A stretch of DNA of 51,851 nucleotides from Anaerolineae bacterium (GCA_018648685.1 JABGQT010000107.1:1-51851), one strand, 5' to 3'. Positions 8,669 to 16,773 are shown, counted from the stretch's first letter. Notes: a model not told the origin generated them from the letters alone. A program made the numbers and translations.

Positions 8669-8896
8669 CTAATACCCTTTCTTAATTTGCTCAAGGGCAT
8701 ATGTTATTACTTCTGCTCTTCCATCGCCATCTAATCTAAAAAAAGCTAAACTGTCCCCTGAGCCTATTCTTTTAGCTACCTCATCCAGAACAACGTCACA
8801 AACCTCATTTACTACACTATCTTCAAGGTGCGGAAAACGACTCTTGATTGAGTAAAATAGTCTTAATGATCCTTCTGACATTTTTGAATTCGGCAT
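8669..8896 (-). CDS. small unknown protein
   Basis: A 75-residue soluble protein, first gene of the three-gene operon. I choose ATG 8896 because GGGAG lies eight bases upstream; an in-frame ATG at 8932 has no such site and would add 12 residues. No family is recognised. The sequence is mostly helical with alternating charges. Nine bases separate its stop from the start of the helix-turn-helix gene. Confidence 0.55.
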   Translation of the reverse strand: MPNSKMSEGSLRLFYSIKSRFPHLEDSVVNEVCDVVLDEVAKRIGSGDSLAFFRLDGDGRAEVITYALEQIKKGY

Positions 8897-9061
8897 TTGT
8901 TTCTCCCAGTGAAATCTTACATTAAAAATCACTAGGATTCAAGTGCATTGCACTGCTTTCTTGTTACCCTAAGATTTTTACACCGAACAAGCTAAAAAGC
9001 GTAATCTCTCTTAGATCACAACTTCTAGCAGAGATTATACACGGAATAAAGCTTTACTTAT

Positions 9062-10234
9062 CTAGTGCCAACTCAAATCATATCTCGGTAAGGCTTCATT
9101 TTCTTCTTCCGTGCGCACGGTGAAATGACCTTGAAGCCCCAGCGCAGCGCAGCCCATTTCCCAGTTGGCGGCCCAAATCCCGAGGGCGACGGGGGCGTAG
9201 TATTGGGAGGCTGTCGCGGCGTAGAAATCGAAGGATTTCAAGGCGCCCTTTTCATCGGTCACAGCGGCGCAGCGGGTGGTTTGCCCGTTATAGGAAGAAG
9301 GTGACCATTGGCAAATCTCGTAATTGCGACCGAAAGAGTTGAAGGGAGTGGCATCCACATCTAGAGGAGTTGTAAAGGTTGAATCAGCGAAAAAGAGTTC
9401 AGAGAGCGGCAAACGATTGGTGCTCATTTGTCTGTTGAAAATGCGAATAAATAAGGGGATGTAATTCGACTTATAGCCTACGCCAAGAACACAAATAATG
9501 TGATCTTTTTCAGGATTGAAACGCTTGCCAAGCTGTTGCTTGATGCTGGCGTGATCTGCGCCCGGGCCAATCCAGCAAGTACCGAGTCCCATGCGAGTGG
9601 CATCCATGACAACTTTTTGCAGACTTCTACCTACGTCAATCACGCTGAGTCTGTTGTATGCTGCAGGGGCAATGGCGACGAGGAATTCGGTCGCATTGAC
9701 GACGGGCCAAACGGTCAATGGGGCAGAAATATATTCAAAACGAATGGGAGATTTCCCGATCTTGGGCTCGGCAAGATATTTGCTGACAGATTCCATTAGC
9801 TCACTATGATCGGCTTCGGTTAATTTGCGGGTTTGAAAAGAACGGCAGGAGTGGCGCGCACGCATCAGGTCAAAGAGATTGAGATCATTGTTACGTTGTG
9901 GGAGAGATTCGGGGAAACGGAGTTTGAATTTAACGGTCACCAAATCGATGAGAGCGACGATGCCGAGCAAGAGTCCAAGCGCAGAGAAGATGGAGGCGAG
10001 GAAAGAGATTTTTAGCAGGTGTGAGACGAGTGCGAGCAGGGAGAGTGTGACGATAAAGATTAGTGGGAGGAGATATTGCAACCATCCTGTAAATTGGACA
10101 CGCATTTTTGCTCGCACCATCCCAGCGGCAAGTTTTCTGAGGGGAAGGAGGGGAATCTTTTCTAAAAGCGCGCGCTCGTTTGCGCCAAGCCCGTGCATAA
10201 AATTGTCGTTGTGTAAGGGCTTCTCAATATCCAT
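9062..10234 (-). CDS. membrane-anchored nitroreductase-family protein
   Basis: This 390-residue protein has two membrane segments near residues 50-75 and 80-105. They are followed by a nitroreductase-like region beginning at RARHSCRSFQ (about residue 130), which resembles the FMN-site start of the family, with MGLGTCWIGPG further on. The C-terminal part contains a second related segment (LGIWAANWEMGCAALGLQG). This matches the putative TM nitroreductase group of doubled domains. The substrate is unknown; such proteins reduce quinones or nitro compounds with NAD(P)H. GGGAG precedes the ATG. It follows the U32 gene by 14 bases, so the two are probably one transcript. Confidence 0.7.
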   Translation of the reverse strand: MDIEKPLHNDNFMHGLGANERALLEKIPLLPLRKLAAGMVRAKMRVQFTGWLQYLLPLIFIVTLSLLALVSHLLKISFLASIFSALGLLLGIVALIDLVTVKFKLRFPESLPQRNNDLNLFDLMRARHSCRSFQTRKLTEADHSELMESVSKYLAEPKIGKSPIRFEYISAPLTVWPVVNATEFLVAIAPAAYNRLSVIDVGRSLQKVVMDATRMGLGTCWIGPGADHASIKQQLGKRFNPEKDHIICVLGVGYKSNYIPLFIRIFNRQMSTNRLPLSELFFADSTFTTPLDVDATPFNSFGRNYEICQWSPSSYNGQTTRCAAVTDEKGALKSFDFYAATASQYYAPVALGIWAANWEMGCAALGLQGHFTVRTEEENEALPRYDLSWH

Positions 10235-10248
10235 ATTACTCCCTTAGA

Positions 10249-11550
10249 TCAAAGCGATTTCATCAGCAAACCAAAACTCGTATCAATACCTTCAGGGGCA
10301 GGGATGCGGACAATATAGCCCGAGCCGGGAGCCACCTCCATCTTTTCGCCTTCATCGCTGTGTATTTCTTTCAACGGAAAACTGTAATTTCCGGCGGGGG
10401 TCATCAACTCAAGTTCATCGCCGAGCCTAAATTGATTTTTCACATCCACAAGCAAATCTCCAGTAGCGGCGTCGCGCTTTAGCACTTCGCCTACGAACAT
10501 CTGCTTGCTCGGGCGAGATGCGCCTATCTCATAATTCTGATATTCCTTCGGCAAATGGCGGCGATAAAAACCCTCTGTATAACCGCGACTCGCCAAAGAT
10601 TCGAGATCATCCATTAATCCCATATCAAATTCATTGCCCGCGTAGGCATCATTGATCGCCTGCCGATAAACCTGTGCCGTGCGCGCCGCATAAAAATGCG
10701 ATTTTGTACGTCCTTCAATTTTCAACGAGTCGATGCCGATGTCGATCAAGCGTTTCACATGCTGCACAGCACGCAGGTCTTTGGAGTTCATAATATAGGT
10801 GCCATGCTCATCTTCGAAGGCGGGCATATACTCACCCGGGCGCTCTTCTTCCTGCAATAAAAAGATACGGTTTTCATTCTCTATTTCATCAGGGTTGACC
10901 GCGACAATATCCCCTTCAATGGTTTCGGTGGCTTCATGGACATCATATTTCCAGCGGCAAGAGTTCGTGCAGGAGCCTTGATTCCCATCGCGATGCGTCA
11001 GATAACCCGACAATAAACAACGCCCCGAATAAGCGATACACAACGCCCCATGCACAAAGACTTCCAGTTCAATATCGGGGCAACGCTGGCGAATTTCTTC
11101 GATCTCATCCAGAGAGAGTTCACGTGAGAGAATCACGCGCTTTAAACCCTGCCGCTCCCAAAATTTGACCGCCGCCCAATTGACCGCATTCGCCTGCACC
11201 GAAAGGTGAATATCCATCTCAGGCCATTTGTCGCGTACCATCATAATTAGCCCGGGGTCAGACATGATCAAAGCATCTGGCTTCATTTCGATCACTGGCG
11301 CCATATCGCGCAAATAAGTGCGAACCTTATTATTATGCGGCGCAAGATTACTGGCAACGAGAAATATCTTGTTCTGCGCATGGGCTATCTTGATGCCCTC
11401 TGCCAATTTCTCTAGCTTATTAAATTCGTTTTTTCTCACCCGCAAGCTATAACGCGGCTGCCCGGCGTAGACCGCATCCGCGCCATAAGCAAAAGCGTAT
11501 TTCATATTTCTGATCGAGCCAGCAGGGGAGAGAAGTTCTATTTTTTTCAT
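10249..11550 (-). CDS. trhP: peptidase U32 family tRNA uridine 5-hydroxylation protein
   Basis: The 433-residue protein starts KKIELLSPAGS and contains GADAVYAGQPRYSLR, then the family signature around residues 165-205: EVFVHGALCIAYSGRC, LSGYLTHRDGNQGSC and SCRWKY, with the cysteines expected to hold an iron-sulfur cluster. This is the YegQ/TrhP type. Those proteins introduce the 5-hydroxyl group on U34 of several tRNAs, using prephenate as oxygen-atom source, rather than acting as true peptidases. Length is close to E. coli YegQ. A TATAAT lies nine bases before the ATG, so the message may have almost no leader. Confidence 0.82.
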   Translation of the reverse strand: MKKIELLSPAGSIRNMKYAFAYGADAVYAGQPRYSLRVRKNEFNKLEKLAEGIKIAHAQNKIFLVASNLAPHNNKVRTYLRDMAPVIEMKPDALIMSDPGLIMMVRDKWPEMDIHLSVQANAVNWAAVKFWERQGLKRVILSRELSLDEIEEIRQRCPDIELEVFVHGALCIAYSGRCLLSGYLTHRDGNQGSCTNSCRWKYDVHEATETIEGDIVAVNPDEIENENRIFLLQEEERPGEYMPAFEDEHGTYIMNSKDLRAVQHVKRLIDIGIDSLKIEGRTKSHFYAARTAQVYRQAINDAYAGNEFDMGLMDDLESLASRGYTEGFYRRHLPKEYQNYEIGASRPSKQMFVGEVLKRDAATGDLLVDVKNQFRLGDELELMTPAGNYSFPLKEIHSDEGEKMEVAPGSGYIVRIPAPEGIDTSFGLLMKSL

Positions 11551-11857
11551 ATAAAGAGATTATACAGCTAAATCTGTATGACCGTTTTCTTGCCCTGCAT
11601 AAATTTCACAGCAAGATTGCCATATATAAATTCTTTCCATCTTCCCAAAATCATCTTTTAGGAGAGCAAATGCAACACAAGAGCCTTTTCACGTTGTACA
11701 ATATGGATTAATTTGTCTAGCTCAATTAATCAGAGACCTGTCAGGTTTTAATCGGTACTTTTTCGACAAGAATATTCAGAGAAAGTCAATATCTCATCTC
11801 GTAGATGTTCATTGAAACCTGACAGGTCTTCCTGCGATAACAAATAAGGAGTCTCTC
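11551..11857. other. intergenic region between trhP and xpt with a spaced inverted repeat
   Basis: This 307-base stretch separates divergent genes. AGACCTGTCAGGTTT (11734-11748) and AAACCTGACAGGTCT (11815-11829) are perfect inverted copies 66 bases apart, and each is itself nearly palindromic. On the minus strand TATAAT (11559-11564) sits just before trhP. The aptamer core of a purine riboswitch was looked for before xpt and not found. Confidence 0.55.
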
Positions 11858-12436
11858 TTGAAATTACTCGAAGATCGTATCAAAAAAGAAGGCACATATC
11901 TTGGCAGCGGCATCCTGAAAGTGGATGGCTTTGTCAACCACCAGGTTGATCCCCATCTAATGGATGAAGCCGGGAAGAAATTCGCCGAAATCTTCAAAGA
12001 CCTCGGGGCAACCAAAATTCTGACCGCCGAAATCTCCGGCATCGCGCCCGCCGTGGCGACCGGCTTATATATGAACCTGCCTGTCGTATACGCCCGCAAA
12101 CGCAAGCCGGTCACCATGCCCGATCAGGTCTTTCTGACCCTCGCTCCCTCCCATACGAAGGGACGCACCGTCGAGTTGATCGTCTCACCCGAATATCTTG
12201 CCAACGGCGAAAAAGTACTCATCATCGACGATTTCCTCGCCAGCGGCGCGACTATCCTTGGCTTGGTACGTCTCGCGGAATTGGCGGGTGGCACCGTCAT
12301 GGGCGTGGGTGCGTTGATCGAGAAACATTTTGAAGGGGGGCGTGCTGCGCTTGAAGAGAAAGGTTTCGTTGTCAAGTCGCTGGCATGTGTCGCCTCGCTG
12401 GATGAAGACGAGATTACCTTTACGAACGGTTATTAG
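11858..12436 (+). CDS. xpt: xanthine phosphoribosyltransferase
   Basis: The 192-residue product aligns along its length with Bacillus Xpt: LKVDGFVNHQVDP near the start, SGIAPAVATGL (residues about 58-68), and the PRPP-binding signature VLIIDDFLASGAT (about 118-130). It converts xanthine and PRPP to XMP in purine salvage. The start is TTG at 11858, set by AAGGAG six bases upstream; no in-frame ATG lies close by. GMP synthase, which uses XMP, is encoded 1 kb downstream, a sensible functional neighbourhood although HIT and GIY-YIG genes intervene. Confidence 0.88.
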   Translation: MKLLEDRIKKEGTYLGSGILKVDGFVNHQVDPHLMDEAGKKFAEIFKDLGATKILTAEISGIAPAVATGLYMNLPVVYARKRKPVTMPDQVFLTLAPSHTKGRTVELIVSPEYLANGEKVLIIDDFLASGATILGLVRLAELAGGTVMGVGALIEKHFEGGRAALEEKGFVVKSLACVASLDEDEITFTNGY

Positions 12437-12445
12437 AATCTTTCT

Positions 12446-12473
12446 GTAGGGACGACCGGCCGGTCGCCCCTAC
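12446..12473 (+). repeat. near-perfect 28-base palindrome after xpt
   Basis: The two 14-base arms (12446-12459 and 12460-12473) pair except at one position, with GACCGGCCGGTC at the centre and GTAGGG...CCCTAC at the ends. No T-run follows directly, so it may be a mobile short palindrome rather than a classic terminator, though it could still end the xpt transcript. Confidence 0.55.
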
Positions 12474-12482
12474 GCCCTAAAT

Positions 12483-12839
12483 ATGAAAAACCTCTACCGC
12501 TTTGCCAACACCGTCCTCGGAAAATTCATCATCCGCATTCTATTTACGAAAGCGAGTTTTATGCTGCCTGTCAAACGCCTATGCGAGACCGAGACACTGA
12601 TCGCGTTTGAACACCCCAAACCCGATTACCCTGTCCACATTTTGCTGATGCCCAAGCTCGAACTGCCCAATTTCCAAGCCCTCGACGCAAACGACCCTGC
12701 CTTCATGGCAGACGTGGTCAGCACAGCCCAAAGCCTCGTCGATGAGTTGGGGCTGGATAAAACCAACTACCGCCTGATCGTCAACGGCGGCAGCAATCAG
12801 CATTTTCCGCATCTGCATTTTCATTTGATTTCAGGATAA
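12483..12839 (+). CDS. HIT-family nucleotide-binding protein
   Basis: A 118-residue histidine-triad protein. The C-terminal HFPHLHFHLISG gives the HxHxH active site of nucleotidyl hydrolases, and IAFEHPKPDYPVHILLMPK matches the central strands. These enzymes cleave nucleotide phosphoramidates or dinucleoside polyphosphates; the substrate here is unknown. The protein ends unusually soon after the triad, and its first 25 residues are a hydrophobic-basic stretch not typical of the family. A structured repeat begins seven bases after the stop codon. No clear ribosome-binding site is seen for the ATG. Confidence 0.75.
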   Translation: MKNLYRFANTVLGKFIIRILFTKASFMLPVKRLCETETLIAFEHPKPDYPVHILLMPKLELPNFQALDANDPAFMADVVSTAQSLVDELGLDKTNYRLIVNGGSNQHFPHLHFHLISG

Positions 12840-12846
12840 AAACCAT

Positions 12847-12981
12847 CCAGTCTCTGAGCGAAGGACTGAACGAATGTGAAGTCCGTAGTCGAAGAGCGGT
12901 ATTTATAAAACAAGCATTTTTACAGAATGCCGTCCTTCGACTGCATGCTTTTCTCCGAAAATCCCTCCGCTCAGGAACTGG
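12847..12981. repeat. structured repeat, copy A (left of GIY-YIG gene)
   Basis: A 135-base unit opens with CCAG...CTGAGCG and closes with CGCTCAGGAACTGG, forming the outer stem. Inside are GTCGAAG/CTTCGAC arms and a hairpin GGACT (12863-12867)/AGTCC (12880-12884) around a 12-base loop GAACGAATGTGA. Copy B has the same loop with different, still complementary arms. The GIY-YIG start codon lies 19 bases after the unit. Confidence 0.8.
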
Positions 12982-12999
12982 GTTATTGTCAATAACAAA

Positions 13000-13320
13000 A
13001 TGTCCTATTACATTTACATCCTCCATTGCGCAGATGGCTCATACTATACGGGCAGCACTGCCGATCTTTCTTTGCGACTTACTGCGCACCAAGAAGGAAG
13101 TAGTCCACGAGCCTATACATATAAACGCCGACCGGTGAAGTTAGCATGGGCAACGGAAGTAGAAACAAAACGAGAAGCACGTATGCTCGAACACCAAATC
13201 AAGGGTTGGAATCGCAAAAAGAAAGAAGCTCTTATTCGAGATGATTACAATGCAATTCATGAAATTGTGCGCGATGAACGGAAAAGACGTGAGAAAATAA
13301 AGAAAGATTCCAGCCCCTGA
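13000..13320 (+). CDS. GIY-YIG nuclease family protein (UPF0213-like)
   Basis: This 106-residue protein carries the GIY-YIG fold: YYIYILHC at the start, YYTGSTADLSLRLTAH with the conserved arginine in helix 1, and the acidic residue in REARMLEHQIKGW. The basic C-terminal tail is lysine and arginine rich. It is a single-domain member, usual length about 80-100. The function of such stand-alone proteins is not settled; DNA nicking or cleavage is expected. The gene is framed by two copies of a structured repeat: it starts 19 bases after copy A, and its TGA stop is formed by the first bases of copy B, so gene and repeats look like one 582-base unit inserted between the HIT gene and guaA. Confidence 0.8.
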   Translation: MSYYIYILHCADGSYYTGSTADLSLRLTAHQEGSSPRAYTYKRRPVKLAWATEVETKREARMLEHQIKGWNRKKKEALIRDDYNAIHEIVRDERKRREKIKKDSSP

Positions 13321-13428
13321 GCGGAGTGCTGAACGAATGTGAAGCACGCAGTCGAAGGGCGATTTTTCTGGAAACGCCGTCCTTCGACTACGTGTTTTCC
13401 TCCGCAAAACCCTCCGCTCAGGAACTGG
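13310..13428. repeat. structured repeat, copy B (right of GIY-YIG gene)
   Basis: A 119-base unit with the same plan as copy A: CCAGCCCCTGAGCGGAG to CTCCGCTCAGGAACTGG outside, GTCGAAGGGCG/CGTCCTTCGAC within, and hairpin GTGCT (13326-13330)/AGCAC (13343-13347) around the identical 12-base loop. It supplies the stop codon of the GIY-YIG gene and ends 23 bases before the guaA start. Confidence 0.8.
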
Positions 13429-13451
13429 AAATATATACAATAGGAAAACTA

Positions 13452-15059
13452 ATGACTAATTCCATCGCCATCCTCGATTTCGGCTCACAATATGCCCAGA
13501 TTATCGCCCGCCGCGTGCGCGAGCAAAACGTCTACTGCGAGCTTTTCCCCTTCGACGCGCCCGCCGCGCAGGTGCTCGCCATCCAGCCAAAGGGATTTAT
13601 TCTTTCGGGCGGGCCATCTTCCGTCTACGCCGAGGGCGCGCCGCAAGTGCCAGATTATATTTTGGATTCAGAATTACCGATCTTGGGGATCTGCTACGGG
13701 ATGCAAGCCCTCACCCATGCCTTGGGCGGACAAGTAGACCCCTCGAACGAACGTGAATTTGGGGTTGCTACCGTAGCCGTAACAATGCCCAACCCATTGC
13801 TTGGTACCGTTATCAGCCCCCACCCAGCCTCCCCCAAATACGACAAAGGCATGTCGGATTTAGGGGAGGGGCAGAAGGAATTCCCCGCCCTGATGTCTCA
13901 TGGTGACAGAATCACGAGTATGCCCAAAGGTTTCTCTTCTCTTGCTATATCAGCCAATAGCCCTGTCGCGGCGATGGGCGATCTTGAGCGGAATTATTAC
14001 GGCGTTCAATTTCACCCCGAAGTGCATCATACCCCCAGCGGAGGGGAGATGCTGCGCAAATTCGCCGTCGAGATTTGCGGCATCACCGCCGATTGGACAG
14101 CGGAGAATATCATCGAGGAGAAGATCGAGGATATCCGTAAGCAAGTTGGGGATGCGCGCGTTCTCGCAGCTGTTAGTGGCGGGGTAGATTCATCCGTCGC
14201 GGCGGCGTTGGTGCATAAAGCCATCGGTGAGCAACTTGTCTGTGTCTATGTGGATACGGGGCTGATGCGGATGAACGAATCCGATGAAGTTGTATCCGCT
14301 TTTCGGGAGCATTTGGGAGCAGAACTAATCGCCGTAGATGCCGAGGATGATTTCCTGGGCGCATTAGCTGGCGAGACCGACCCTGAGAAAAAACGTCGCG
14401 TTGTGGGTGAGAAATTTATCCGTATTTTTGAGCATCAAGCAAAATCTGTGGGGCAACCGAAATTTCTTGTACAGGGAACGATTTACCCCGATGTGGTCGA
14501 ATCGTCTGCGCCAGATCGCAATAAGGCGGCGAAGATCAAGAGCCATCATAATGTGGGCGGCTTGCCCGAAGATATGCAGTTTGAGTTGGTGGAGCCGTTG
14601 CGCTACCTCTTCAAGGACGAGGTGCGGCTTGTCGGTGAGGCGTTGGGGCTGCCCGAAAAGCTGGTTTGGCGGCAACCATTTCCCGGGCCAGGATTGACGG
14701 TGAGATGCTTGGGCGCGGTCACGCCTGAACGGGTGAAACGATTAAGAGCGGCGGACGCTATCCTGCTGGAGGAATTATCCAATATCGGGATGATCGGGAA
14801 AGGGGCGGCGACATCGCAGGCGTTTGCCGTGCTGCTGCCCGTGCGCTCGGTGGGGGTGATGGGCGACCAGCGGACTTATCAGGAAGCGATTGCGATCCGT
14901 GCCGTGACAACAAATGATTTTATGACCGCAGAATGGACGCATATCCCGCACGAGGCGCTGGCACGGATTTCGAGCCGCATTGTGAACGAGGTGGAGGGGA
15001 TCAACCGCGTGGTTTATGATATTACCTCGAAGCCGCCTGCGACGATTGAGTGGGAGTGA
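13452..15059 (+). CDS. guaA: GMP synthase (glutamine-hydrolysing)
   Basis: The 535-residue enzyme converts XMP, ATP and glutamine to GMP. The amidotransferase domain (residues about 1-215) has GICYGMQ with the nucleophilic cysteine and FHPEVHHT with the catalytic histidine and glutamate. The synthetase domain has the ATP pyrophosphatase loop SGGVDSSV, and the protein ends in the usual PPATIEWE. I start at ATG 13452; the frame stays open upstream, but that part lies within repeat copy B. About 20 extra residues sit between LLGT and EFPALMSHGD in the amidotransferase domain, where other GuaA proteins have a short loop. They coincide with a palindromic DNA insert (13828-13869) that kept the frame. 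Confidence 0.9.
   Translation: MTNSIAILDFGSQYAQIIARRVREQNVYCELFPFDAPAAQVLAIQPKGFILSGGPSSVYAEGAPQVPDYILDSELPILGICYGMQALTHALGGQVDPSNEREFGVATVAVTMPNPLLGTVISPHPASPKYDKGMSDLGEGQKEFPALMSHGDRITSMPKGFSSLAISANSPVAAMGDLERNYYGVQFHPEVHHTPSGGEMLRKFAVEICGITADWTAENIIEEKIEDIRKQVGDARVLAAVSGGVDSSVAAALVHKAIGEQLVCVYVDTGLMRMNESDEVVSAFREHLGAELIAVDAEDDFLGALAGETDPEKKRRVVGEKFIRIFEHQAKSVGQPKFLVQGTIYPDVVESSAPDRNKAAKIKSHHNVGGLPEDMQFELVEPLRYLFKDEVRLVGEALGLPEKLVWRQPFPGPGLTVRCLGAVTPERVKRLRAADAILLEELSNIGMIGKGAATSQAFAVLLPVRSVGVMGDQRTYQEAIAIRAVTTNDFMTAEWTHIPHEALARISSRIVNEVEGINRVVYDITSKPPATIEWE
13828..13869 (+). repeat. palindromic insert within the guaA coding sequence
   Basis: Two 18-base arms (13828-13845 and 13852-13869) pair with two mismatches around a six-base loop. 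The left arm begins CCTCCCC and the right arm ends GGGGAGG. The palindrome lies in frame in guaA, at a point where the protein has about 20 residues more than expected. It resembles an intragenic palindromic element. Confidence 0.65.
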
Positions 15060-15137
15060 TAAAAAATAAAGTGCTATACTTTCACAGTATTGCATATTGA
15101 GAATCAGAGATTCAAATCTACAGAGAAAATCTAAAAA

Positions 15138-15839
15138 ATGGATACTAGTGATTACATTTCTTTATTTGCTGTTTTCGTATCGATTATAGCGGGGTTTTTG
15201 AATTACTTTTATTTGCGCAAGCAACTTAGGTTGCTAACTAATCCTAAAATAGATATTGAATTTTCTTTTGACAAAAACCGGAACCCAAACAAGCCCATTT
15301 ATGCTTCTTCGCCTGAACATGGAAGCTACCGATACCTTTTCAACTCAACACTAAAAACAAAAATTAAAAACCTTAGCAACGACACCAGCATCACAGACCT
15401 GAAATTAGTATTAGAAATCCAAAATCCAAACCGGAATTGGTTGCTAAATTTACTCATTCCAAGTTATTACTTTACTTCAGCCCCTATACCCACCAACAAA
15501 AAAATCGGGAGAAATTTAGACCCATTAGAAGAACAGAAATATAATCTCACATACGTTTGGGATATGGGAGTTGCATCGCTATTTCCTGATAATATAAAAC
15601 TGGTTATAAATAAAACAGAAGATGATCAAACGGGTTATTACGCTGTAAAAAAGCAAGGACCGTTTTCGGTGCATTTTTCTATGAAGGCTACGATAAGCTA
15701 TCGAGCTGGTGTTGCAAATGCAGAAGAAATAGTTGAAAGCCTTACATATTCCCTTGGGGCATTCTCAAGCCGATCAGGTGGACTTTCCTGGTCAATAAAA
15801 AAAACAAAAAAACCTAAGCTTTTTAATAAGAGATGGTAG
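15138..15839 (+). CDS. unknown protein with N-terminal membrane anchor
   Basis: This 233-residue protein has a single membrane segment at residues about 6-26 followed by a lysine- and asparagine-rich, probably beta-rich domain of about 200 residues. No known motif was recognised. The gene is far more AT-rich than guaA before it, and there is no strong ribosome-binding site, which suggests recent acquisition. Its upstream spacer (78 bases) includes TGCTATACTTTCAC, which might carry a promoter. Confidence 0.6.
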   Translation: MDTSDYISLFAVFVSIIAGFLNYFYLRKQLRLLTNPKIDIEFSFDKNRNPNKPIYASSPEHGSYRYLFNSTLKTKIKNLSNDTSITDLKLVLEIQNPNRNWLLNLLIPSYYFTSAPIPTNKKIGRNLDPLEEQKYNLTYVWDMGVASLFPDNIKLVINKTEDDQTGYYAVKKQGPFSVHFSMKATISYRAGVANAEEIVESLTYSLGAFSSRSGGLSWSIKKTKKPKLFNKRW

Positions 15840-15881
15840 CCTATCCTTAGTTTATGGAGTGTTTGGCCCTAAGGAAGGATT

Positions 15882-15992
15882 TCAGTCCGCACCGAACAAG
15901 AAGAAGCTAAAACGTTGAAGTACAAAACTCTCCCCGCAGGCTGGTTCCCCGCCAGCGAAGCAGAAAGCAAAGCATTACAGGACGAACTGTAA
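15882..15992 (+). pseudogene. remnant of the 3' end of an unknown gene
   Basis: A frame without a start codon runs through KTLKYKTLPAGWFPASEAE and ends at TAA 15990-15992, reading like the tail of a real protein. A stop codon precedes it closely. Its last bases overlap the 3' end of the minus-strand lipoprotein gene. It may be a gene fragment left by a deletion; the parent is not recognised. Confidence 0.3.
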
Positions 15993-16268
15993 AAAGAATT
16001 GCCAAAGGGTCATTTGCTCTTTGGAAAAGATGTCGAGGTCGTTGCGCATCGAGATGGTGTAGCTACCGCCATGAGAACTGAAAACATCCACAATAGCGCC
16101 TGAGCGGATCGTACGCACATAGGCTTTGCCACTATCCAGCACGCGCACAGATACGGTTGCTGTAGTAGCGGCTACGTTTTGAATGCGCACGAAAGAGCAG
16201 CTTGAGAGAAGAAAAACCAGCATAAAGCTGAAGAGGAGCATCGCACGGGAAAATTTCTTTCTTTTCAT
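15975..16268 (-). CDS. small lipoprotein, unknown function
   Basis: Starting at ATG 16268 the 97-residue product has a basic N-terminus, a hydrophobic segment and the lipobox LSSC (cysteine near residue 24), so it should be lipid-anchored outside the membrane. The remaining 70 residues look like a small beta domain (SVRVLDSGKAYVRTIRSG), perhaps SH3-like. An upstream extension of 42 residues in the same frame overlaps the previous gene and is rejected, because AGGTGATC lies just before 16268. It follows the previous gene by four bases. Confidence 0.6.
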   Translation of the reverse strand: MKRKKFSRAMLLFSFMLVFLLSSCSFVRIQNVAATTATVSVRVLDSGKAYVRTIRSGAIVDVFSSHGGSYTISMRNDLDIFSKEQMTLWQFFLQFVL

Positions 16269-16272
16269 AAGA

Positions 16273-16773
16273 TCACCTGCACAACCCTGAAGTAGACATA
16301 TCCAGATCATCAGCGCTTTGCGCTTCCATTCCCTCTTTTGAAATAGCGATGCCACTGGGAACAGCCACCAATTGGAATGAATCTCCACTGGCAATTGTCA
16401 TGCGGCAAACACCTCCAGCCGGGATACCTGATGCTGTTGTGATGTGCAATTCATAAATTCCGGGTTGGATGCCACCATATCCGCTGATATCGAGGGGCGC
16501 AATACTTTCGTTGTTGATCGTTTCCGGGCTGCCGGATTCTGTGTCCATCCGAAGAAGTTTGGTATCAAGCGCTTCATCGGCGATATTGACGATCGAGATC
16601 TCCCCCGTGCCCATACCGACTGCGTTCAAGACTTCGCGCTGGTTGAGCATCCCGGCATTGAAAGCATAATATCCACCCGCACCAATGACCGTCACACAGC
16701 AGACCGTTAGGCATATGAAAACCGCTAACACGATGAAACAAGTCATCCAAGGGTTTCTTTTTTTATTAGCCAT
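16273..16773 (-). CDS. membrane-anchored extracytoplasmic protein, unknown function
   Basis: A 166-residue protein with one membrane segment (residues about 12-36) and an outward domain of about 130 residues containing GIQPGIYELHI and GGVCRMTIASGDSFQLVAVP, which looks beta-rich. No family recognised. I use ATG 16773; a TTG six bases earlier is possible. It is co-transcribed with the downstream lipoprotein gene, and both products would face the outside, so they may act together. Confidence 0.6.
   Translation of the reverse strand: MANKKRNPWMTCFIVLAVFICLTVCCVTVIGAGGYYAFNAGMLNQREVLNAVGMGTGEISIVNIADEALDTKLLRMDTESGSPETINNESIAPLDISGYGGIQPGIYELHITTASGIPAGGVCRMTIASGDSFQLVAVPSGIAISKEGMEAQSADDLDMSTSGLCR

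Noticed and set aside
11580-11857. Purine riboswitch upstream of xpt
   Set aside because: The conserved three-way-junction core of purine aptamers was not found; only inverted repeats are visible.
13326-13451. 42-residue N-terminal extension of GMP synthase
   Set aside because: It is encoded almost wholly by repeat copy B, and the expected GuaA N-terminus begins at ATG 13452.
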